Positions 1 through 9,126 of a DNA stretch of 21,972 bases are shown here, piece by piece. Source of the stretch: Deltaproteobacteria bacterium (GTDB taxonomy: Bacteria > Myxococcota_A > UBA796); NCBI GenBank assembly GCA_002707085.1, contig PALY01000051.1, forward strand, positions 1 through 21,972, given 5' to 3'. Position 1 is the stretch's first letter; each line of letters opens with the position of its first letter. The notes beneath the pieces are model-generated. The model made no database searches and was not told the origin of the DNA. It worked only from the letters and a program-made list of their open reading frames with translations. A program made the position numbers and the translations under genes.

Positions 1-980
<980 letters not shown>

Positions 981-1036
981 TCCCGACTGCGTCAACACAG
1001 TGGTTTGATCGATGGGTCATGACAGGCGGAACACCA

Positions 1037-1951
1037 TCAACGGTCAGGTGGGATTCGGTGCAGGTCGTAGCTGAACCCGTCCCGTCGCGCGATCAGCGTA
1101 TCGGCCTGAGATGGCAAGGTGGCCAACATGTGTTCAGTGTACCGTTCAAATAGTGCAACGTACTGATCAACTTCAGTCCTGCTCATGAGTCCTGGTGGAT
1201 GCACAACGGATGATGGATCGATACCGCAGGCATCCCACAAGCGTTGCTCTTGCAGCCACCGACCTTGTCGGACAGTGTCCATCGAAGGAACCTCAATCAT
1301 GACCAAGGCATCCATCCGATCGAACAACGGTTGATAGTTTCGCTGTAACTGCTCACCACTCCACCGTACCCACACACCATGCGGATCCTCGGCGGCTTCC
1401 CGATCATTATATGGCTGCTTCCATTCCGGTATATTCGGGCAACCCACACACCAACCCTCAAACAATACAACGTCGACCGGCCCTGTAACGATGTCCCAAT
1501 CCGCGGGAGATCGCCGATCATCAGTCGATTTGTCGAATCGGGGAACGGAGACCGGTTGTGGTGCGTCAGCAATACTCAACTGGTCCAACACACTGTGAGC
1601 AAGCTGAACATCATGGGTTCCTGGGACACCTCGAATTCCACATAATGGGTGAACCGTGCGGGCCATCTTTAGTCGGGTGTCACGGGTGTGGTACACGTCA
1701 TCGATGGACAAGGTGACTGTACGAATATTGTGCGCTTCGCAGAGCAAGGGGGTGAGAAGCGCACAAAATGTCGACTTTCCCGAACCTTGCGCCCCATTTA
1801 CGCCAATGATGATGGGTCGTCTGTGATCTGCCTTTAGTTTCGATATCCATTGGGCAACCGGACGGTAGATGGTGTCCAGGGAATCGATCACGTCGTGAGG
1901 TAGGCCCAGTTTGTCGAGGGCATGCTGAAAGGTATGTTGGGGCGCGGACAT
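1037..1951 (-). CDS. D-glycerate 3-kinase (P-loop, plant GLYK-like)
   Basis: Predicted cytosolic kinase of 304 residues that phosphorylates D-glycerate with ATP to 3-phosphoglycerate. The Walker A loop is GAQGSGKST (residues 53-61), followed by LSIDDVY (81-87), RGVPGTHD (107-114), PRFDKS (137-142) and LFEGWCVG (163-170). All belong to the PRK/GLYK branch of P-loop kinases typified by plant glycerate kinase. The frame is open further upstream, but the ATG at 1951 is chosen because the extra N-terminal sequence would read back through the preceding gene's end. It lies 70 bp downstream of the DUF4846 gene on the same strand and faces the GH13_18 fragment tail to tail with 56 bp between. If that phosphorylase releases D-glycerate, this kinase would feed it to glycolysis. 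Confidence 0.88.
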   Translation of the reverse strand: MSAPQHTFQHALDKLGLPHDVIDSLDTIYRPVAQWISKLKADHRRPIIIGVNGAQGSGKSTFCALLTPLLCEAHNIRTVTLSIDDVYHTRDTRLKMARTVHPLCGIRGVPGTHDVQLAHSVLDQLSIADAPQPVSVPRFDKSTDDRRSPADWDIVTGPVDVVLFEGWCVGCPNIPEWKQPYNDREAAEDPHGVWVRWSGEQLQRNYQPLFDRMDALVMIEVPSMDTVRQGRWLQEQRLWDACGIDPSSVVHPPGLMSRTEVDQYVALFERYTEHMLATLPSQADTLIARRDGFSYDLHRIPPDR

Positions 1952-2021
1952 GGAGACTCGTAAACGACCGTCAAGGAGTCGGCCAGATCGGTCCGCGATC
2001 CGTGTTGACCTGTGGTGTTGG

Positions 2022-2879
2022 CTAATGCAGGCGTCGGCGAGAGCTGGCGCCAAAGGGTTTCCAGCTCGGGGTGGGCAGCACTTCTTCTTCTCGATCCGGT
2101 AGCCTGAACCAAACACCGTCGATTGCGAGGGATGAACGGAGTACGTGAATGTCTTCAGCGGGCATAAAGCCTTGTCCCAAGAGACCGAGGCGCACACCGC
2201 TGCCATTGGTCACCACGTCCAGAACGATCACCGCGTGACCGGGAGAACCCGCATCCACATAGAATTCTCCTGGCTCGACTGCAGCATCCACTGAGGGTCG
2301 AGCGGCATCCCGGGCCAATGATCTCGTTCCTGCATAGGTGAAAACCAGGTCGAGCCAGCGTCGATAGACCGCATGTGAAGCGGTTCGAGGTTTGCCCTTT
2401 GTGCGCGTCACGCCGCTGCCGTTGATTTGAAAGCGTTCGCCGGACACCCAGTCAGCCCACTGGGTTTCATCACCGCTGGTGAACCGATATGCGGCCTCAT
2501 TCTGTCGCCCATACGCCCACAGGTACTCTGCGTGAAGTCGAATGATCGAGTCAGCACACTGCATCAGGTCTCGGTCACCGACATCGATGGCCACGATGCC
2601 TGCACTGGGCCGATTGAGTGGCTCATCTTTGTATGACAGCACGTTCATCCGGTCGGTGCGGATGGGTAGTGTTCGTAGCCAGGCAGCGAATGAATGTGGC
2701 TCTGCCGCCACCCGATGGTATCCGGTGGGTGGATCATAGCGTTGGCTGATTGGTTCTGTGGGTGAGGTCGATTTCAGAAGCGGTAGCCAGGCGTGGGTGC
2801 CGGCCTCAGCGGTGAGGCTGAGGGTTAGGCCGACAGCCATCGTAGCGAGCAGTCGCTGTACTTTTTTCATGTTCATCAT
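2022..2879 (-). CDS. Secreted DUF4846 family protein
   Basis: Protein of about 285 residues with an N-terminal signal peptide (basic MKK then a hydrophobic stretch ending near AEA-GTHA) and a body matching DUF4846. Family-like segments are ADSIIRLHAEYLWAYGR, the FTSGDET-WADWVSG region, a long segment ending YAGTRSLARD, and the strongly conserved GSPGHAVIVLDV with GLLGQGFMPAEDIHVL. The function of the family is unknown; the conserved Cys, His and Gly positions suggest an enzyme but this is not shown. Three in-frame ATGs (2879, 2876, 2870) are possible starts, and none has a clear ribosome-binding site. It diverges from the phosphotransferase/phosphatase gene across 57 bp and precedes the glycerate kinase on the same strand. 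Confidence 0.75.
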   Translation of the reverse strand: MMNMKKVQRLLATMAVGLTLSLTAEAGTHAWLPLLKSTSPTEPISQRYDPPTGYHRVAAEPHSFAAWLRTLPIRTDRMNVLSYKDEPLNRPSAGIVAIDVGDRDLMQCADSIIRLHAEYLWAYGRQNEAAYRFTSGDETQWADWVSGERFQINGSGVTRTKGKPRTASHAVYRRWLDLVFTYAGTRSLARDAARPSVDAAVEPGEFYVDAGSPGHAVIVLDVVTNGSGVRLGLLGQGFMPAEDIHVLRSSLAIDGVWFRLPDREEEVLPTPSWKPFGASSRRRLH

Positions 2880-2936
2880 TGTCCAGTGGAACGGATCGTC
2901 GCCGACTTATAGTCACCCTGGTTGCACCATTTTGAC

Positions 2937-4796
2937 ATGTCGGACCCATGCGCCTTCTCACTTGAACCCCTCGCGCTACACCAATATCAGGTGTTCATGC
3001 ATCCAGATGTCCGCGACCGAATCTTGCGACTGACCCAGGCCGATGACATTGCTCGGACAGAGCTTATTCAGCCGTTGTGGAACAATTACGGCACACTTTC
3101 GCGTGTGTTTTTGCAAGGTGGTGACCATTCATCCGTGATCGTTAAACACATTACGATTCCCGATGAATTGGTCCATCCCCGTGGCTTCGCGACCTCCATT
3201 TCGAGGGACCGAAAGGTGCGGTCATATCAGGTCGAGACCCATTGGTATCAGCACCAAAATCAACAGGTGTCAGCAGCTTCACCCACCCCAACATGTTTGG
3301 ATGCCTTTGAAGAAGGCGGCGAACTGTTCTTGTTGTTGGAAGACTTGTCGACACGGGGTTTTCACCGAGCGCTCTACGACACGTCATGGTCGGAAATATC
3401 CGTAGTGTTGAGATGGTTGGCCCACTTTCATGCTCAATTCTTGGGTGAGTCGGCTCCGGGGCTGTGGCCCTGCGGAACCTACTGGCATTTGGAAACCCGC
3501 CCTGAAGAGTTGGCCAATATAGAGGGCGCTCGCCTTCATCATTTTGCTTCATTGTTGGATGCACGGCTGCGCTGTGGTGCTTTTCCAACACTGGTCCATG
3601 GTGATGCGAAGTTGGCCAATTTCCTCTTTACCCACGATCATGATCGGGTGGCGGCTGTGGACTTTCAGTACGTCGGACATGGTGCAGCCATGAAAGACGT
3701 GGCCTATTTTGTTGGCAGCTGCTTGAGCGGGCCTGAATGTGAACGCCTTGAGGGAAAACTGCTGGATGTTTACTTCTCTGCGTTGCGCGAAAGTCTGCCT
3801 GACGATGTCGATTCGACTGCCCTTGAAGCTGAATGGCGGTCGCTGTACCCCGTGGCTTGGGCGGACTTTCAGCGCTTTATGTTGGGTTGGAGTCCGGGGC
3901 ATCGGAAACTCACTGACTACAGTGATGCCACCACTGAACGAGCCATCGACGATATGACCAAAGAGCTGACACAGGCTGCGCGAGAGGCATGCTTGGCTGC
4001 GGGTCGCTTCATACAGGAGAATCGGGGTCGGCCGTTGGAGGTGGGGTCCAAGGGCTTTGACAGTCGGGCTGCCGATGTGGTGACCGAGATTGACATTCAA
4101 GCTCAGGCCATCATCCTTGGTATTCTTCAGCCAACGATTGAACGATACGACTTGGGTGTGTTGGCCGAAGAGGGTGACCAAGACGATAGCCGGCTAACTA
4201 AACATGCTTTTTGGACCATCGACCCCTTGGATGGGACCCAGTATTTTATTGATGGTAACCCAGGTTACTCCACGTCAATTGCCTTGGTGTCACAGTCGGG
4301 AAGACCCATTTTGGCGTCTGTTTATGATTCTGTGCATGACAAATTGTATGAGTCGGTGACGGGCAGAGGAGTCACCCTGAATGGTGAGCGACTGCCAGCT
4401 TTGAACAGCACAGGGAGTGATGCGAGACTCATCACGTGGTTTGCCGACCGAAGTCTGCCCACGTACCCCTATTACGCACACATCAAAGAACACTTCGATA
4501 TCCGTTTTGTCGGTGGTGCAGTGATGAACGGCCTGCAGGTGCTTACCGAACCCAACAGTGTGTACATCAAGGCGACAAAGAAGGCCAAGAGTGGGTGTGC
4601 GATCTGGGATTTGGCAGCAGTCGCTTTAATGGTGGAAGAACAAGCGGGTGGTGTTCGCACCTATCATGGAGAACCGCTGAACTTGAATCGTTCAGAGAGC
4701 GTATTTTTTAACGATGTTGGTTTCGCCTTTACCAGCGCTGATGTAGAGGTCCAAGCGTTTTTGGCGCGACTCAACGGAATCTGTTCGTCCATATAG
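2937..4796 (+). CDS. Fusion of APH/CHK-like phosphotransferase and inositol monophosphatase-like phosphatase
   Basis: A 619-residue two-domain cytosolic protein. Residues 1 to about 340 are an aminoglycoside/choline-kinase-like (CHK, 'EcKinase') phosphotransferase with the catalytic loop HGDAKLAN (221-228) and metal-binding AVDFQY (Asp242). Residues about 345-615 are an IMPase/CysQ-type metal-dependent phosphatase: LAEEGD (Glu411/412), WTIDPLDGT (426-434, Asp429 and Asp432) and IWDLAA (Asp558), so both active sites look complete. ATG 2937 is preferred over an upstream in-frame TTG at 2922. The second domain resembles 3'(2'),5'-bisphosphate nucleotidase or myo-inositol phosphatase; the real substrate is not evident. 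Kinase and phosphatase in one chain might act in sequence, or oppositely, on one small molecule. Confidence 0.85.
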   Translation: MSDPCAFSLEPLALHQYQVFMHPDVRDRILRLTQADDIARTELIQPLWNNYGTLSRVFLQGGDHSSVIVKHITIPDELVHPRGFATSISRDRKVRSYQVETHWYQHQNQQVSAASPTPTCLDAFEEGGELFLLLEDLSTRGFHRALYDTSWSEISVVLRWLAHFHAQFLGESAPGLWPCGTYWHLETRPEELANIEGARLHHFASLLDARLRCGAFPTLVHGDAKLANFLFTHDHDRVAAVDFQYVGHGAAMKDVAYFVGSCLSGPECERLEGKLLDVYFSALRESLPDDVDSTALEAEWRSLYPVAWADFQRFMLGWSPGHRKLTDYSDATTERAIDDMTKELTQAAREACLAAGRFIQENRGRPLEVGSKGFDSRAADVVTEIDIQAQAIILGILQPTIERYDLGVLAEEGDQDDSRLTKHAFWTIDPLDGTQYFIDGNPGYSTSIALVSQSGRPILASVYDSVHDKLYESVTGRGVTLNGERLPALNSTGSDARLITWFADRSLPTYPYYAHIKEHFDIRFVGGAVMNGLQVLTEPNSVYIKATKKAKSGCAIWDLAAVALMVEEQAGGVRTYHGEPLNLNRSESVFFNDVGFAFTSADVEVQAFLARLNGICSSI

Positions 4797-4905
4797 GACT
4801 GCTTATCCAGGTGGAAGAGAACGCCGTTTCGTCGTGACTATCGTTGGTGAAGGGTGACCATCGTGACGGTGTTGTTCTGCACTGCCGTTTTTCACGGAGA
4901 AGTCG

Positions 4906-5124
4906 ATGAAAACCAATTTTTTTACTGCACTTACACTCGGTGGCTGTGTCGCTGCTGGAAAGGTCGGCGACTCCTGCACCACCGATGAAGACTGTGAAGA
5001 TGGTCTTGTGTGTCACATCGAACATCACGACGATCATGGTGATGAATAAGAACACGAAGATGAAGAAGAACATGAAAATGAAGAAGGCGTGTGTGAAGAA
5101 GACTCACACGAGGACGAGCAGTAA
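4906..5124 (+). pseudogene. Small His/Asp/Glu-rich lipoprotein with one in-frame stop
   Basis: ATG 4906 follows a good GGAGA site (4896-4900). The frame encodes a short signal with lipobox-like LGGC (Cys14), then a cysteine module CTTDEDCEDGLVC and a His/Asp-rich tail ending HHDDHGDE, then TAA at 5047-5049 (47 residues). The same frame continues for 24 further codons of near-identical composition (EHEDEEEHENEE, then GVCEEDSHEDEQ) to a second TAA at 5122-5124. The last Cys, in GVC, completes the C-x5-DC-x4-C...GxC pattern common in secreted deltaproteobacterial proteins. The stop therefore looks like a GAA-to-TAA change, a sequencing error or readthrough. The composition suggests zinc or other metal binding. 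The gene lies 46 bp upstream of a Fur/Zur-type regulator and is probably in one operon with it. It could still be functional as a 47-residue peptide. Confidence 0.6.
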
Positions 5125-5170
5125 GCATTCGACATGATGACCATGAAGGTTAGATAGATGCACGGAAATC

Positions 5171-5620
5171 ATGTCTACAAAACGTACCAAAGTACAGGAC
5201 GAAGCGCGCGGACTCTTGAAGGCTCAAGGGATGCGTGCGACAGCACAGCGAATAGCTGTGCTTCTTGCCCTGCGTGAGCAAAAATCGCCCATGACCCACG
5301 AAGAGGTCATGGGTCTTCTTGGTTCTGGGATGTACGATAAGGCGTCTATTTGGCGTGTGCTTTCCGATCTTGCCGGAGTGGGCATTCTTCGTCGGATGGC
5401 TCTTGGTGATCGAGTGTGGCGTTACGAATTGCAGGATGCCCGTCGCACAGCCAAGGATGATCATCCGCACTTTCTCTGTGAGGACTGTGGAGATATCACT
5501 TGTTTGCCGTCACTTGAGGTGCGTGCAAAAAATGGGGAACTGCCCCCAGCCTTAATCAAGGCGGAATTTCACATCCGCATTACTGGAATCTGCGGTGTTT
5601 GCACGGAGAAGTCTGCGTAG
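5171..5620 (+). CDS. Fur-family metal-responsive repressor, probably Zur-like
   Basis: A 149-residue Fur-superfamily regulator. The N-terminal winged helix includes MRATAQR (21-27) and the DNA-reading helix near DKASIWRVLSDLAGVGILRR (56-75). The C-terminal dimerisation part has the metal-binding HPHFLCEDCG (98-107) and a second pair CGVC (141-144), giving the usual structural zinc site of two CxxC pairs (Cys103/106/141/144). Fur, Zur, PerR and Mur cannot be separated safely by eye. The Zur call rests on context: His-rich lipoproteins, a receptor and a COG0523 GTPase with a shared operator-like site. It lies 46 bp after the small lipoprotein frame and ends at a strong two-way terminator facing the receptor operon. 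No copy of the shared site was seen in front of this gene. Confidence 0.85.
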   Translation: MSTKRTKVQDEARGLLKAQGMRATAQRIAVLLALREQKSPMTHEEVMGLLGSGMYDKASIWRVLSDLAGVGILRRMALGDRVWRYELQDARRTAKDDHPHFLCEDCGDITCLPSLEVRAKNGELPPALIKAEFHIRITGICGVCTEKSA

Positions 5621-5646
5621 CTTTTTCGTTCTGTAACCTTGCACGA

Positions 5647-5678
5647 AAAACCCCATCCTTGGTCAAGGATGGGGTTTT
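5647..5678. terminator. Bidirectional intrinsic terminator
   Basis: AAAACCCCATCCTTG and CAAGGATGGGGTTTT form a perfect stem of about 15 bp with a loop of 2-4 bases. A-runs on one side and T-runs on the other let it work on both strands. It sits between the convergent Fur-family gene and the receptor-lipoprotein operon and would end both transcripts. Confidence 0.9.
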
Positions 5679-5704
5679 ATGGTGATTCACCTGTTCGGGT
5701 GAAC

Positions 5705-6319
5705 TTACTCTACAGAGATGTCGAAAGTGACCTGAACATCGTTGTCGCCACCAATCGCAGAAAATCCGCCACTGGCTACGTCACCTGCAGCGCTCTCAGT
5801 CTTGATAGAATTTCCGCTTTGTAGTGGCATGTGGCGCAATGTCACAGTGAACTCACCAGAGCCGGTGCCCAAGGTGGTGATGTCGTTGTCCAAGCCAATC
5901 GGCAATCCGTTGACATCTTCATCGGCGTAGGCGTGTCCAACCAATGCATCGGCATTCGATTCGGTTGCTGGACCATCAACGGCAGAACCAGTGATGAAGA
6001 CTTGGTGCTCATCATCTTCGTCTGCGATTTCTGGAGTCACGTCTTCGATGGGATCCTCAAGTTCGTTGAGGAATGATAGCGACAAAGTGTAGTCCGATGC
6101 GTCTTGAAGGACGATGTCATCGATGACAGGATCTGCATCGTTGTCTGCATCACTCCAGGTGAACTCGAGTTCAGTTCCGTCGTCAGCAGTGAAGTGCAGG
6201 ACAACGGCTGTCATGACTTCGTGATCGTGGTGGTGGTGATCATCTTCTTCTTTTTCGACATCAGAACATGCAGATAATGACAGAAGAAGAAGCGGTGTAA
6301 GTGAGGATAGTAGTTTCAT
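5705..6319 (-). CDS. His-rich surface or periplasmic lipoprotein paired with TonB receptor
   Basis: A 204-residue lipoprotein: hydrophobic signal with lipobox LSAC (Cys18), then an acidic/His stretch DDHHHHDHE (26-34) ideal for binding zinc-like metals. The body (about 35-204) is beta-rich with segments such as ELEFTWSDADND, LNELEDP, DEHQVFITGS and EFTVTLRHMP. I recognise this arrangement from a little-studied family, often sitting beside TonB-dependent receptors in Bacteroidota, that is sometimes given a vague 'periplasmic binding fold' name; that comparison is from memory. GGAG five bases before ATG 6319 supports the start. It follows the receptor gene by 53 bp on the same strand and is probably co-transcribed, so it may hand metal to the receptor. 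Function unproven. Confidence 0.75.
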   Translation of the reverse strand: MKLLSSLTPLLLLSLSACSDVEKEEDDHHHHDHEVMTAVVLHFTADDGTELEFTWSDADNDADPVIDDIVLQDASDYTLSLSFLNELEDPIEDVTPEIADEDDEHQVFITGSAVDGPATESNADALVGHAYADEDVNGLPIGLDNDITTLGTGSGEFTVTLRHMPLQSGNSIKTESAAGDVASGGFSAIGGDNDVQVTFDISVE

Positions 6320-6372
6320 GAGAACTCCATTGAGAGTTGGGGTTGAGTTAAAGTTAAAGATTACGGTGAACG

Positions 6373-8931
6373 TTAGAAATCCATGCCGACGCGCACGCGC
6401 ACGTCACGCCCGGGCTGGTTGGCGTAGTATCGAAGCAGGCTTGAGTATTCGCGGTAGGCGGTATTGAGGAGATTGTGGGCATCCACGCCTACACGGACCG
6501 GTTGACGTCGACCAATCTCGGTGTCGATACCGGCACCAAACAAGGTGTACCCCGGTGGAGGCGGTGCAAAGTCATGACTGGGTTCGACACGGGATTGAGA
6601 AGCAACGACTTCGGAACTGACGTGCAGTTCTACTTTTTGCATGGCCCCAGTCGGAGGAATTCGGCCCAGCAGTGCCACTTTTACATGGTCTGCTGGCGTT
6701 CCGATGAGCTGATCGCCGGTGTCTCGATCTTCGGCACGAACGAGTCCACCAAGGACCTTTAGGCCGACAGGAGAATATGGTCCCAGATTGACTGAGCCGT
6801 CGAACCCGTAAAATGTGGCGTCAATGGGCTGGAACCCCCAGCTTGGCCAAGTGCCTTGAATGGTGACATCAAATCGAGGTTCACCTGAATCGTTCAGCTC
6901 TGGTGCGAAATAGATATAATCGTTGACGTGCTGGCCATAGACCGATCCTTCCGCTTCTACCAAATCGGTCCGGAGTCCTGCGGTGAGAGAACTGTTCCAG
7001 ACCGTTTCGGTACCGAGGTCGGGGTGACCGGTCGCATACACGGGAAATGTCGGTGCACTGCCGAGCATGTAGAGCTCATCGACATTGGGAAACCGTGTGG
7101 CGGTTGAGAGGTCAAGCTTCAGGTCAAGACGCTTGGGAATGACATGAACCAGGGTGCCTATCGAGAATGAGGAGGCTTTGTAGTCCGCCGGACAACGGGC
7201 CTTCTGCTCAAGCTCTTCACAATTATCAGTGTCCAGTGTGCCTCTTCGGACGTGTGCATCATAGTCGTTGTCGCGAAGGTACGCGGCACGGGTCAGTGCA
7301 TCTGCGCGTGCGCCCGCTTCGATATCTATCCGTTGTAATGACAGGCGCTCGTACACGAACAACCCACCCGAGAAACTCCGATAGTTTGGTATCAGAGACC
7401 ATCCTCGGTATACATTTTCTTGGAAGCCGCCTTGTACTCCCGCACCACCTTCGAGTTCACCGATTCCAAGTAAAGCGGTGGGGTGACTGTACAGTGTGTC
7501 GATGGAGTGGGTACGCAATGTGAAATCGTATTGTGGGCCCGAAATGTCTCTTCGGGCGTGTTCAAACTCCTCCCGTAGGTTGATTTGAAAGGCATAGAAG
7601 GCTTCTATGCTTCCCCAATCTCCGTCCATCTCCGTGCGCAAGATCCCAATGTCGTGAGTCACATCCTGGTACGGCCGACTCATTTCGTATGAAGACTCCC
7701 ATACATCCGCAGTGACAGGACGATCTGCATTGAATTGATCAATAAACTCGTCGGGTGTGGCGTGACTCAGGCCATAAAAGATGCCGGCTTTAAAGTCGTG
7801 GTGGTGCCAACTCGCGCGTACATTCCCACCATCCCAGTCATACGCAATCGCCCCACCAATGTTCCACGTTTTTGATGCGGTATTGCCCAGGAGGTAGTCG
7901 GGGGTCGTCTGGGTGGCACCAATCGCCGCGTTGCCTTCCACTCTCGTCGACAACCCAGATTCGGAACCAGCATCGAGACGAAGTGCTGCGTATGGTCGTC
8001 GTCCATTGGTGTTGTAGGAGGTAAGAATTTTGCCTGTAATTCCCGGGTCGGTTCGCATGGCTGGAGGGTCTACGAGAATCACACCACCAATGGCGTCAGG
8101 CCCGTAGCGTGCGCCTGCTGCTCCACGAATCACACTGATTGATCCCGCCGAAAACGGATCGATTTCGGTGGCATGGTCCGGTCCCCACTTCTGGCTCTCG
8201 TGGCGGACACCGTCATTCAATACAAGCAGGCGTCGTTCCTGTTGCCCGCGAATAATGGGTTTGGAGGAATCCGCGGCTGTTCCAGCCATCCGGACACCGG
8301 CTACCTGTGAAATGGTGTTCGCGAGATCTTCGCCGGCTGTTTTCTCCAGTGCTTCTTCATCCAGTGTGGTCCGGGCTCGGGTGTCTTTGAGATCCGGATT
8401 CGTGGAGTGAACGATCATTTCTGCATGTGGAGTGTCGCTCATCGCACGGGACGACCCATCGGGAGGAGCAAAATGGAAGGACACGCGGGTGGTGGCCGCC
8501 ACGGGAACACCGTTCAGGGTGGCCGGAGAGAAGATCAAACGCGATGCAGTCTCCAGGGAGACTTCTCGAAAAACTGCGGCGCCTTTCTCAAAGCGTGCGG
8601 AAATGACCTTACCGGAAGCATCCACATCAACCAGTATGTGTACATCGCCGTGGTCACCTGAGGCTTTTGCGGCATCGGGATAGCTGAGATCCACCTGTTG
8701 CAACAGGACGGGGGGCGCAACCTTGGCGGCGACGGATGCGTCAACGGTCGAACCTGAAGGTGCAGCTTGTGCAGTACCTGGCTGGCCACTGAAAAGGCAG
8801 ATGCTGAAGCATATGGAAACACAGCACGTCTTCCAACGTGAGAAGTCGTCTGCGTCCTTTACACTTGCGAAGCGAGACTGTGACCAGTCCTGGCCTGACG
8901 GGTCGTCAGAATGGCGATAAGAGATCGACAT
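6373..8931 (-). CDS. TonB-dependent receptor with N-terminal TonB C-terminal-like domain, probable zinc uptake
   Basis: An 852-residue outer-membrane receptor. Residues 34-56 look like a signal peptide after an unusually long polar N-region. Residues about 73-155 match the periplasmic C-terminal domain of TonB (SYPDAAKA, VDASGKVISARF, FSPATLNGVPV). A TonB-box-like EMIVHS (171-176) precedes the plug (about 180-295, with IIRGQ, LVLNDGVR and ISVIRGAAGARYGPDAIGG), and a long barrel ends in the typical aromatic VGMDF. A loop contains a Cys pair (DNCEELEQKARC). The plug and the segment from NDYIYFAPEL to FYGFDGSV recall ZnuD-type zinc receptors, from memory. ATG 8931 is chosen for its AGGAG eight bases upstream; the frame extends to 8979 but would overlap the operator. 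First gene of an operon with the His-rich lipoprotein. Confidence 0.88.
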   Translation of the reverse strand: MSISYRHSDDPSGQDWSQSRFASVKDADDFSRWKTCCVSICFSICLFSGQPGTAQAAPSGSTVDASVAAKVAPPVLLQQVDLSYPDAAKASGDHGDVHILVDVDASGKVISARFEKGAAVFREVSLETASRLIFSPATLNGVPVAATTRVSFHFAPPDGSSRAMSDTPHAEMIVHSTNPDLKDTRARTTLDEEALEKTAGEDLANTISQVAGVRMAGTAADSSKPIIRGQQERRLLVLNDGVRHESQKWGPDHATEIDPFSAGSISVIRGAAGARYGPDAIGGVILVDPPAMRTDPGITGKILTSYNTNGRRPYAALRLDAGSESGLSTRVEGNAAIGATQTTPDYLLGNTASKTWNIGGAIAYDWDGGNVRASWHHHDFKAGIFYGLSHATPDEFIDQFNADRPVTADVWESSYEMSRPYQDVTHDIGILRTEMDGDWGSIEAFYAFQINLREEFEHARRDISGPQYDFTLRTHSIDTLYSHPTALLGIGELEGGAGVQGGFQENVYRGWSLIPNYRSFSGGLFVYERLSLQRIDIEAGARADALTRAAYLRDNDYDAHVRRGTLDTDNCEELEQKARCPADYKASSFSIGTLVHVIPKRLDLKLDLSTATRFPNVDELYMLGSAPTFPVYATGHPDLGTETVWNSSLTAGLRTDLVEAEGSVYGQHVNDYIYFAPELNDSGEPRFDVTIQGTWPSWGFQPIDATFYGFDGSVNLGPYSPVGLKVLGGLVRAEDRDTGDQLIGTPADHVKVALLGRIPPTGAMQKVELHVSSEVVASQSRVEPSHDFAPPPPGYTLFGAGIDTEIGRRQPVRVGVDAHNLLNTAYREYSSLLRYYANQPGRDVRVRVGMDF

Positions 8932-8959
8932 GGGGCACGCTCCTATCTCAAGGCCCTCA

Positions 8960-8982
8960 TTATCGCAATCAATTTGCAATAA
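8960..8982. promoter_or_regulatory. Putative Zur-type operator, receptor operon
   Basis: Inverted repeat with arms TTATCGCAA and TTGCAATAA around a 5-base centre, one mismatch between arms. It lies 29-51 bases upstream of the receptor start, where a repressor would block the minus-strand promoter. It matches 18 of 23 positions of the site at 20717-20739. Binding by the local Fur-family protein is inferred. Confidence 0.65.
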
Positions 8983-9009
8983 GCTTTGTCACCCTATTTT
9001 TAGAAGGGT

Positions 9010-9028
9010 CTGCTATTGACAATAGCAG
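9010..9028. promoter_or_regulatory. Perfect 19-bp palindrome between divergent genes
   Basis: CTGCTATTG-A-CAATAGCAG, two perfect 9-base arms around one base. It sits 79 bases upstream of the receptor start and 99 bases upstream of the pilin-like gene. The core CTATTG/CAATAG also occurs as an uninterrupted palindrome in the site at 20717-20739, so it may be a second operator for the same regulator. Confidence 0.5.
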
Positions 9029-9126
9029 TGAATCGACAGGTGTCGATTATGATGGTGCTGTCGCAATGATTCAAAGGGAACGCTCTGTGTCACCACGGGG
9101 TTAAAATCAAGGATGAAGGCCTCCCT

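Noticed and set aside
3549..4181. A 210-codon minus-strand frame inside the phosphotransferase/phosphatase gene.
   Set aside because: The plus-strand protein has complete catalytic motifs across the same bases; the minus-strand product resembles nothing.
5171..5620. Naming the regulator zur outright.
   Set aside because: Fur-family metal specificity cannot be read safely from sequence by eye; only context favours zinc, so no symbol was given.
8932..8979. Upstream extension of the receptor gene to 8979.
   Set aside because: It would run through the operator-like site and adds no signal-peptide feature; ATG 8931 has an AGGAG site.
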